DNA of 64,000 nucleotides from contig SAUG01000122.1 in the NCBI GenBank assembly GCA_011316305.1, positions 62,001-126,000 of the forward strand, written 5' to 3'. A program made the position numbers and the translations under genes. This DNA comes from Rusavskia elegans (lineage: Eukaryota; Ascomycota; Lecanoromycetes; Teloschistales; Teloschistaceae). The notes under the pieces were generated by a model. It made no database searches. It saw only the letters and a list, made by a program, of their open reading frames with translations, and had not been told where the DNA came from. Below, piece by piece: positions 40,140 through 48,943 of the stretch (positions are counted from its first letter, which is position 1; every line of letters begins with the position of its first letter).

Positions 40140-40719
40140 AATACCCTAAAAAGAAAAAAAGATATTACCTTCGATACTATAACGAGCGCTAGCGAGATTA
40201 TTAACTCTACTACGCCTGGAATACGCCTAAATATATCCGCTATCTCTTTTATATATACTATATAGCTCCTAGAACTTCCTATTCTTCTAAGTTCTTTTCT
40301 ATATATATAGGCTCCTGGCCAGTTAAATCGAGGCGTTAGCGCTAAAGTAAGCGAGGGTATCGATAGTAGCGTAGCTTATAATTAGACGAGGCAACGTAGG
40401 TACAGCGTTTATATATATATATAATAGGGGGGGTAGAAACGGAATTATTTATAGAATTTCTAGAAGTTAATTAGTCCGATTGATTATTAGTTAAGTAAGT
40501 AGAAATTAGAACTTTTAAAGAATTTATTAGCGTTTAATTCTAATTAGCTAGAATTAAATTAAATATAGCTTTTAGTTTCGGTTTATTTATCGCCTTCGTT
40601 AATACTATCTACTTTTCCTAGTACTCTTTATATATAATAAATAGTAGCTTTAAAATTCTAATATATATTAAAGAGATTATATTCGAATTAGCGCCTCCGG
40701 TATATATAAGCTTAACCTC

Positions 40720-41045
40720 CTTTTCGCTAATAGTTATAATACGTCTTTTAAAGTAAAGAACTATATTAAGATCCTCTAATTAGTTTATGCCGATAATAAA
40801 ACCTATTTATAGATTATCTACTAAATATACTATTATAGGTACGTTAATCTCGCTTTTAATAAATTAAATATTAAATTTAGTAACTCGATTATATAGTTAG
40901 AGACTGTAAACGCCTTTAAAGGTAACTAATATCGTTTTCTCCGTAATTATAGCTAAATTAACGCCTTTAGATAAAAGAGAACGGTTAATAATAGAGGCTT
41001 CGGTACCTATATCGATATATATATTTAGATTCGTCTTATTAAATA
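40720..41045 (-). pseudogene. Degenerate retropepsin-like protease remnant
   Basis: Minus-strand reading with few stops shows YIDIGTEASIINRS (likely once D-T/S-G) followed by VNLAITEKTILVTFKGV, then INVPIIVYLVDN and IGFIIGIN. This pattern of a catalytic Asp-x-Gly turn followed by a hydrophobic -GIN strand is that of LTR-retrotransposon aspartic proteases. It sits in the 3' half of the element, downstream of gag-like sequence, and pol domains that should follow are absent before the LTR at 40139. Confidence 0.55.
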
Positions 41046-43018
41046 CGGTAGCCTTCGCGGTAGCGTATTTTTAGAATCTAGACTTAAAGGTATATATATT
41101 ATCGCAGGTATATTAATTAAAATCCTATTATTTCTTTATATATTTCTAGCTAGAAGATCTAGGATTAATACTATAGAAATAAACTCTATAGTCTGCGAGT
41201 TCATTAGTATTACCGAAGCTATAGAAAATAGGATATAAATTATATATCTATAGCTATAAATTTTACTAAACGTCTCCGGTATTATTAAAATTAACGGAGA
41301 AGCCGTATACTAGGTAGGCTTCTAGCGGAAGCTCGTCTCTATAGGAGCTATTATTATAAAAACTATTATTATCTCCGGTATCTCTAACGAATATATAGAT
41401 ATTTTCTTTTTTTATACTATTAAAATTAGTATTAACGTACTAATTATAATTTAGATTCAATTTAAAGCCCTAGTTATTATATAGCGGAGCTTTAATACGG
41501 CGTTAAACAGGTTAAGATAAATACTAGAAAGTTTATTAAAGAGCTTATTAACGAGATTCTATCTAGAATAAATTATTAGATAGTCCGCGCTATTAATAAT
41601 ATAGCTGCTAAAATTAATTCATCTATAAACTATATAATAGTTACTATATATTCTAGCAAGATAGTATCTAATTTTACTAATACTAAGGTTACTAAAGATT
41701 TTTAGAGAGCTTTATTATATAGAATCTTTTCTAGGCGGTTTTCTTAGCTTCTAGTTATAGAATAAATAATAGAAGGGTCGATTTCTTAAAAGGTTAGTCG
41801 ATATTACGCTATAGACTTAGTATAAAATAGTTCTAGGCCTAGAGAACTTATTAGTACTCGTCTTTAAATCCTATATTACAGGTATAATATACTACCGATT
41901 AGATATAGTCGAAGACCGAATATTAGAAACGGATATCTTCTATCGAGAATTTATTAGCTCGGAGAAGCGTTATAGCGTTAGATATACGTATTTTAAAATA
42001 CTAGGTAAAGAGTTTCTCTTATATCTAGAGTTTTTTTCCTTCCTAGAATACTATTCGAAATATATTATTAAGTTCTATAACGTACCAGACTTAAACTATT
42101 CCTCGGATATATAAATAGAGGTATTTACGAATATATAAAGATTCTAAAGTCTATATAAAGGTTTTAGCCTAGCTAAAAAAAAGATAAATATCGTAATACT
42201 AGATATAATTGCCGATAATAACGAAATCTCTTTTACTATAGGTAGATTATAATAGGTAAAGATCGAAATAGCCGATTTCGGATACTTTAAATTTACTTTT
42301 CTACTCTTTATTCTTTACCGCCTTTATAAGGTCTCGAATTCCGCTGCCGGTACTACTATAATCGGAGTAGATAGATAAACTTTTACGAAATAACTTATAT
42401 AATAAAGCCTCGCTAGAAGGAGATTTTAAAGGTCTGATAAACGAATTTAATAATAAAGTACCTGGTTTCTCTTTAGCTTAAGTTTAAAGAAAGAGTTTAA
42501 TCTCGTCTATAGATAATTTAAACTCGCCGAATTACTTATAGTTTTTTTTAAACTTTTTATTAATAATATTACTAGTATCGTTAATCTAGGTTTAGATTTC
42601 GCTAACGTTTTCCTAAGCGTTTTCTGCCGTAGTTTATAATCTAGTAAGGAGCGAATTACGTAGCCTCCTCTTAAAGCTTCTAGTTCGTTAATTAATAAAG
42701 CTACTAGAAGACTCGCTTCTAATACCGATAAGATTATTATCTTCTATATTAAGTTTACCGAAGCCTAATACTAAGTCTTCTACGTTACTAGATATAGTAA
42801 TATAGATTCGTAAAGTAAGTAAAGTAAGGTAAAGTAAGGTAAAATAAAGGCGATTAATTTTTACTTAATTCTAGCGAATTTAGCTTATATTTACTAGGAA
42901 GTAGTTAGAAATAATTCGAGCTTCCGGAAGGCTCGGAAGATTATATTCGCTAGTATAGATTTAAAATAAGCCTACGTATAATAACGTAGGATAATCAAAA
43001 TACTTTTATTACTACTAT

Positions 43019-43197
43019 TATTATAACGAGGTTAAATATAGATAATAATTAGGTTTATCGAGGTTAATTATTCTATAGAGGCCTGCGGGTATAAAAGGTA
43101 CGTGCCAAGGCCGCTATCTAATCTAGCGAGCCGTACTAAACCTGATCGGGCAACTTATCACATGCCTTTCGGCTTCATGAAAGCTTGCTCCATAACA
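43019..43197 (-). repeat. LTR of compact element (5' LTR if minus-strand)
   Basis: 179 bp ending CTCCATAACA, the less mutated of the two LTRs. It is followed by the ATCAA duplication at 43198-43202. Confidence 0.82.
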
Positions 43198-43354
43198 ATC
43201 AACTATAAAATTTTTAATTATTTCTATAATATTTAAAAGAAAGAAAATTTAAATAAAAAAATCTTTCTTTTTATATATTGTAATATAGATCTAGATCGAA
43301 GCTTTAAATAAATTTTTAATTAATTGTTAATAAAATCATTCCGTATAACTAGAT

Positions 43355-44088
43355 ATAGACTGGCTACTTCGGTATAGATTTCCGTCGATATTTTAAAAAC
43401 TCGACTCGAGTTTTAACGAATTGATTTAATCTAATCTACTAAGCGATTTTAATCGGTTTCTAAAATTAGAATCGACAATCGAATTAAATTATAAAATAAA
43501 AACCGATAGAAATTCGATTTAATTTATTATATTTTCTATATACAATATAATATTAATTACTTTAAATTATATAATATTATATTAAAATTAATAAATAAAT
43601 TCATTATATTTATAGATAATGTATTGAGATATTATATTTTGTTTTACTAAATAGAAATCTTCTATCTAATATAATTATTTAACTAGATTTAATTAATATA
43701 AATAAAAATAACTTTTATATTAAAATTATGTTTTTATATTAGATTTTAGCGATTTCAATAAACTAAACCCGGGAATCCGGATTTAATTCGGAACCGAATT
43801 AAATTAAATTTTAAAAAAATCCGATCCGATTCGATTTAATATTTAGAAAAGTCGGAACCGATTCGAATCGAATCGGATTGATTAATTTATATTAAAATTA
43901 TATTTTTATATTATATTCTTGCGATTTTAATAAATTAAACCCGGGAATCTGGATTTAATTCGGAATCGAATTAAATTAAAATTTAAAAAAATCCGATCCG
44001 ATTCGATTTAATATCTAGAAAAGTCGGAACCGATTCGAATCGAGTCGGATTAATTAATTTAGATTCGAAATTCGATTCGACGGTCAGA
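43355..44088 (-). repeat. Short interspersed repeat R2, copy 3 (inverted)
   Basis: Inverted relative to copies 1 and 2. The outer end at 44065-44088 carries the ATTTCGAATCT/CGACGGT end, and the other end near 43365-43400 matches the right end of copy 2. Its inner part contains a tandem duplication with a period of about 172 bp. Confidence 0.6.
43719..44062. repeat. Tandem duplication, period about 172 bp
   Basis: The stretch beginning GCGATTTCAATAAACTAAACCCGG at 43749 recurs at 43921 with few differences, including the shared run AATCCGATCCGATTCG and the following AAAAGTCGGAACCGATTCG. It lies inside R2 copy 3. Confidence 0.75.
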
Positions 44089-44390
44089 TAGTTAATTTTT
44101 CTTTTTATTAATTTTCTTCCGTAAATAAATAAATAATTGTTTTCTATTTAATAATATAGATATATATCTATATTAAATATATAGAAATCTATAATTCCGG
44201 ATCTAAAACTATATATAATAATATAATATAATAAATATATTATTTATAATAAATCGAAATCTATAAAAAAAATAAAAGATAAAAAGTAGTAGTAGCTGTT
44301 GAAACCGGCTACTAAACCTAATTAGGTAAGAGTTTAACCGTATCGAGTAAGTACGGAATATTCGGCAGAGTCTTATCCTGAATATCCTTA

Positions 44391-44840
44391 TCAATTGTGT
44401 AAGGCCACCAAATGGCGACTCTTCCTCATGTTCACACCATAGAAGTCTCTTGAAATGTTAAAATCACTATTGAAGTCATGTTCATATGGATAGTTGTCAT
44501 CGTCCTCGTTGCAAACGGATTGGTAATGTGAAGATTCTTTGTTGTGGTAGTACGAGTTAATTCATACATACCCCAGTACTCGAAAGTGTCTTGTGGCAGA
44601 AAGCGAGACTCCAGATGGCAAAGGCTATGAAGACTTCAACCGCGTCATAAAGTTTGATCGTTGCTAGTGTTGCTAGTGTTGCTAGTGTTGCTAGTGTTGC
44701 TAGTGTTGCTAGTGTTGCTAGTGTTGCCAGTATGATTGTGTGACCGCCTCATCTTTGATATTCGCATACTGAGAGCACATATCGATGATCGAGTGGAGGT
44801 CCGAAGTCTTTGTTTGACTCTTCTATCCATAGGTCTGATG
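44391..44840. other. Intergenic boundary region
   Basis: This is the first ordinary-composition DNA after the AT-rich block, lying downstream of the transporter gene. It contains the 9-bp tandem repeat at 44660-44731 and no supported gene. Confidence 0.6.
44660..44731. repeat. Minisatellite, 8 units of GTTGCTAGT
   Basis: Eight consecutive 9-bp units; the last has one mismatch (GTTGCCAGT). It lies about 110 bp beyond the stop codon of the transporter gene. It would be expected to vary in copy number between strains. Confidence 0.95.
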
Positions 44841-46355
44841 CTACGCTCTCTCCAAAAGCCTCCAACCTCTACTACTAATCCTTGCCGCCGTAAGGAACAC
44901 CGCCCCTATCAGGATCGTGACGCCACAAAACACCTTGAGATAAACATATTCCATGTTTCCCAACCCTGCTCCTTTCTGTACCAAAGCTCCTGCAATCGGC
45001 TGTCCCGTTAAACCCGCCCAAGCTGTAACAAAGAATGTAGAGCCTAGCCGCACGCCAATGGTACGGACATCGGTGGTTGTCTGACCTACCAAGGCGGGCA
45101 AGATAGCGGCAAAGCACCCGAGGGGAAGGCCGTAAAGGGCAGCGAAGACGATTGTGGGAGCGGGGGAAGACGATAAGGAGGATGGGATCCACATCGCAAG
45201 GACGAGGATGAAGCCGAAAGTAACGGAGAGAATGGCTGTGTTGAAGCGTCCAAAATGGTCTCCGATCCAAGGCGGAAAGACGCGACCAAAAAGACTAGAT
45301 GCGTCGAGTTACTACAGCGTCTCGCAGACTACGAAGGGGATAGCGAATGCTAGCAACAGTTGGAGTCAAAGTGAAAGGGGGCTAACCTAGCACCGTTCAG
45401 GATCGGAATCAAGTAGACGGCAAGTACTGGTGACATCCCAGCCGATTCGCCGGAGAGAGCAATGTAGTTGAACGGGATCAAGATACCCCACATCGTGAAG
45501 AAACAGCCGATCGTGTTAAAAAGGTACGGTATCTCCTTGAAAGGTCGTATAAACTCAAGGATATTGACGGGTTTGGGCACGTGATCAAGGTATGAACGGA
45601 CGGTCAACAAAGCAATTGTCTGGAGGCCGAGCAGCATGAAGGCAATTGCTCGCATGGTCCAGCCGAAGCCGATGTGGTTGACGAGACGTTCAAACATGAT
45701 GCTAGACGTGCAAAGTCAGACCTCAGGGATGAAAAACGCGCCAAAGGAGTTCATCTTCCACTCACGGCATGATTACGCCCCCTATGGAGGCGCCTGAACT
45801 CGCCAATCCTAGCGCCAGCCCTCGCCGGCCAGAGAACCAAGTAGAAACGGCATTGGTAGCACCGTGGAATATCATGGCCGCTCCAATGCCACTGCAGACG
45901 GACTGAGCGAGGAAGAGCTGATAGTATTGAGCGGAAAGGGAAATCATCATGATTCCAAAGACATGCAACAAGGTGCCGATTGTGATCAAAGCGTTGGAGC
46001 CGTAGCTGTCGAAGATCTTGCCATTGATGGGAGCCATTCCGTTGAGGATGAAGACCTGCACTGACAGAATCCATGCAATTGTACTGGAAGGGTACGAGCG
46101 CAGAAGATTCTGCTCATAATAGGTCTGAAAGACGCCGATACTACTGAGCCAGCCGTAAGATGAAAGATAGCAGCACCAGCCGCCGAGCACAACGAGCCAT
46201 GCCCTAGAACCACCGTTGGGAGGTGAGCCGGCTGCTGGCGCTTGCTGAACGTGGGAAGCTTTTTTCTCTGCATCATTACTGTCGACGGAATGCAGCGGCG
46301 ACTGCGATGCACTATCTGCGCCATCTTCCGGTCTTTGTTTGTATTCTTGATTCAT
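44841..46355 (-). CDS. MFS transporter, monocarboxylate-porter type
   Basis: Membrane transporter of the major facilitator superfamily, most like fungal monocarboxylate-porter (Mch/Esbp6-type) proteins, probably in the plasma membrane. Three exons: 46355-45766, 45701-45387 and 45294-44841, with introns of 64 and 92 bp (GTGAGT...TAG and GTTAGC...TAG). The product is 452 residues. The first 50 residues are polar and probably cytosolic. The first membrane segment follows GGSRAWLVVLGGW. Other family-like stretches are NGMAPINGKIFDSYG, SGIGAAMIFHGA and, across splice 1, GGVIMPIMFERLV. Splice 2 restores PILNGASLFGRVFPPWIGD. Frame and phase agree at both junctions. It is the outermost cluster gene beside the AT-rich block and is divergent from the hydrolase gene. 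A role in export of the polyketide or uptake of an acid is inferred from context only. Confidence 0.88.
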
Positions 46356-47201
46356 GTTGGTATAGGGATGTTGTGTCGCCAGGATTAACGAGCAAATAGA
46401 ATGTACAGCGCATTGAAGATGCTTGCAGAAAGGCCGTAGTCAGGACCAAAGGAACCCAAATATATAGGATAGTGGATCAATGAAGCTGATCCATCGCGAC
46501 CGACAAAGCCTTGCATACCAGCATCATCCCAGGCGGACTTAGGTATCACCCATTATGTCCATAGTGACGCACTTCCACCGGAGCTTTGCCGCGCCGCATC
46601 GCATCTCACCCACCCTGTGGGATTGAATTGGGTGGCACCCAAGAGCTGAAAGCTGAGACGTTCTTCTGCTCTTATTCCTAAAGGTGGGGGTGAACTTTGA
46701 CAAACAGCTGCTGGAACGGAACCAAGTAAACAGGCAAGAGGGCAAGCAACGATCTCAGGGACGCACCTCGGTAGCTGACGTTGGACGTAAGGTTTGACTG
46801 TTTGAGGTAGTAGCCGAACGGGAGCGGGATCTAGGCTGGAAAAGGCATGGAGATTGTCGTGTTTTGTTTCAGCCTCATGGAACCAGCGCAAAAACGCTCC
46901 GAGGGCTCGCCTCCGGATGATTGTCTCTTTAGATGCCGAGTCAATCACACTTGACACCACATAGTCACTATGCTCTGTCGATCACCTTCTTGGTGTCTGT
47001 CGAACGTATGGCAAGGGTTATCGTCACCGAGCTACCACAGGGTCCGAAACCAAGATGACTCCTGTCTCTTGCCCTGGCAAGCCGTTCGAACTGGCTATCG
47101 AATGCTGGACGAAGGGCGACTAAGTGCATCTTGATTGATATCTTCATCGGATCGGCCTATGTAAGCCTTTACGAAGCCTGTGCGAAATACCGACTCCCAC
47201 G
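46356..47201. promoter_or_regulatory. Divergent promoter region, transporter / hydrolase
   Basis: 846 bp between the start codons of two divergently transcribed genes. It contains a CGGAACC at 46717-46723, similar to motifs in the PKS/P450 promoter region. A 135-codon minus-strand ORF here (46553-46960) has no recognisable features and was not accepted as a gene. Confidence 0.5.
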
Positions 47202-48336
47202 ATGCCATCTGCTTGGACGCAGCCCAAGGCCGCTCCTCCCCTGGGCATCCCACCGTCCAAGTCTACCGTGACTGTGCGAGTCATCGATAGGTACAATCTC
47301 GATAAAACAACCTCGTACTTCATGGCTGGATAGCTAAGAAGACTTTTCCAGTACGACGAAGCTTGAGATCAACCCCGAAATATTCTGGCGCCCGAAGATC
47401 CAAGGCTTAAAGCCCATTCAAGCCCCTATCTTCTGCTTTCTCATTTCGAATGGCGACCAGCACGTCCTCTTCGATCTGGGTGTTCGCCGGGACTGGGAGA
47501 ACTACGCTCCAAATACCGTCCAGCTCATCAAAGCAACCACCACCGTGCAGACAGAGAAGAACATTTCCGAGATCCTTGATTCTGACACCTCCGGTCTGGG
47601 GATAAAGAGCGCCGATATCTCTGCCGTGATCTGGTCCCACTCTCACTTCGACCATGTTGGTGACCCATCCACATTTCCCAAATCCACCACACTTGTTGTA
47701 GGGTCAGGTTTCAAGGATCATTGCCAGCCTGCCTATCCTTCCAATCCGTCTTCCCCTATTCTGGATTCCGATACTCGTGGTCGTCCAGTCCATGAACTCG
47801 ATTTCCAGAAAGACAATGCAGGACTTTTCGTCGGCCGTTTCCCCGCCATCGATTACTTCGGTGACGGGTCCTTCTACCTCTTGGACGCGCCTGGGCACGC
47901 CGTTGGCCATATCTGTGGTCTTGCACGCGTGACTTCCTCGCCGAGCTCCTTCATCTTCATGGGTGCTGATGCATGCCACCACGCAGGCCTGCTGAGACCG
48001 AATGAGTACATGCCATTACCACGTAGCATCCAGCCGCCTCGACTTCATCAGCCACTCCGCATGGGTTGTTGCACAGGCACACCCGGAGGACAGCGACCTA
48101 GCAGTGAGCCGTTCTTCATGCCTTCGGAGAGAGCATTTCCCGCCCAGGCGGAAGCGAAAGAGACACTACAGAAGATCATGGAATTGGATGCGCAGGAGAA
48201 CGTGTTCGTGGTTCTGGCACACGATACCAGTCTCGAAGATCAGATCGATCTGTATCCTAAATCAGCTAATAAGTGGATGGAGAAGGGATGGAAGTCACGG
48301 ACAAGGTGGCTTTTCTGCAAAGGAATGTCACAATGA
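47202..48336 (+). CDS. Metallo-beta-lactamase-fold hydrolase
   Basis: Soluble two-metal hydrolase of the metallo-beta-lactamase fold, of the type that includes lactonases and thioester hydrolases. Exons 47202-47290 and 47352-48336 are joined by a 61-bp intron (GTACAA...CCAG). The junction rebuilds TVRVIDSTTKLE, and the product is 357 residues. Metal ligands visible: HSHFDHVGD (HxHxDH), the later Gly-His-Ala-Val-Gly-His, the Asp and His of GADACHHAG, and the His of VLAHD. A strand with NGDQHVLFDLGVRRDW precedes the motif, as in fungal members. The first ATG after the promoter, at 47202, gives a typical short N-terminus. The segment from PRSIQPP to PSSEPFF fits the family less well. Its role in the cluster is inferred: the PKS already has a releasing domain, so an ester or lactone intermediate is a likelier substrate. 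Confidence 0.85.
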
Positions 48337-48943
48337 GTTAACATATGAATAACACTTATCAAAGTTTGGATTTTGCACTTCTGTCATTTGGTCGATTCCC
48401 GGTACGCGTGTGACGATATGTTTCGTTCAAGTATCACCACAACACTTGATTAAATCAAATCAACTCTTCAATAAGTTGCCTCATATAACTCAGCCCCCCG
48501 TTCTTGCCGCGCTGTGCATGTAGGGACTCCGACATGCAACAACGTGTTCCCATGACTCTCAAAGCGGGATAGGGAAATTGCACGTCCGGCAAGCTATGGC
48601 ATGTAGCGTGGGCGTCAATCACGGGTTTGAGTGTCCAAATTGTCAACCAAAGGTTTAGAGGTACAGCTCTTGATAAATTTATCAACGCTTTTGCTTCTTG
48701 AACTTTGCCCGTACCGAGGCAAAAGCACAACGCCTACGTTTCCTATTTTTTTCAAACTCGCAAAAGAGAGAAAATGCTGGTGGTATTGTCAGGCGCTGCT
48801 TGGGCCTACGTAGCGCGTGCATAGACGTGAAAGAAGTCCGATATCACGAGATTGAAGGAAGTCTTGAACTGTAAATATCTACTATCTATTGCATAAAAAC
48901 TGCCCTCATCTCGTTGAATCATCAAAAGTCTATTTCGCTCATA
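48337..48943. other. Intergenic region between convergent genes
   Basis: 607 bp between the stop codons of the hydrolase (+) and the PKS (-). No gene was supported; a 91-codon minus-strand ORF at 48455-48730 has no recognisable features. Confidence 0.5.

Larger units (their letters stand above)
39958..43197 (-). mobile_element. Compact second-family LTR element (gag-protease only)
   Basis: A 3240-bp element with long terminal direct repeats at 39958-40139 and 43019-43197 that differ mainly by a 3-bp indel and RIP-type changes, and with ATCAA on both sides (39953-39957 and 43198-43202). Termini were TGTTAT...ATAACA. The roughly 2.9-kb interior is too short for a full gag-pol. On the minus strand it contains a gag-like region and an aspartic-protease-like segment, and no reverse transcriptase or integrase was found. 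It is probably non-autonomous or internally deleted. Confidence 0.82.
1..44390. repeat. AT-rich, RIP-mutated repeat block
   Basis: The whole stretch is strongly AT-rich and dominated by TpA steps. No convincing ORF is present, yet transposon protein motifs can still be read if stop codons are treated as mutated Gln, Trp or Arg codons (for example TAA or TAG in place of CAA or CAG). This is the expected outcome of repeat-induced point mutation in ascomycetes (CpA to TpA on either strand). Composition changes abruptly to ordinary gene-like sequence near 44390. The sub-features below resolve most of 2640-33704 and 39958-43202; the remainder is decayed sequence I could not assign. Confidence 0.9.

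Noticed and set aside
39958..43197. Non-LTR or DNA transposon interpretation
   Set aside because: Long terminal direct repeats ending TG...CA and a 5-bp ATCAA duplication fit an LTR element.
1..44390. CRISPR array, rRNA or tRNA genes in the repeat-rich block
   Set aside because: Repeats are hundreds of bases long and transposon-derived; no regularly spaced short repeats and no rRNA or tRNA-like structure was recognised.
44209..44394. 61-codon minus-strand ORF
   Set aside because: It lies in AT-rich DNA and has a low-complexity Ile/Phe/Tyr/Arg composition; chance opening in TA-rich sequence is likelier.
44645..44830. 61-codon ORF with a repeated SNT motif
   Set aside because: The repeat is simply the 9-bp minisatellite translated; no support for a gene.
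46553..46960. 135-codon minus-strand ORF between transporter and hydrolase
   Set aside because: No recognisable motif, and it sits in the expected divergent promoter region. It could be an untranslated or lineage-specific transcript but cannot be supported.
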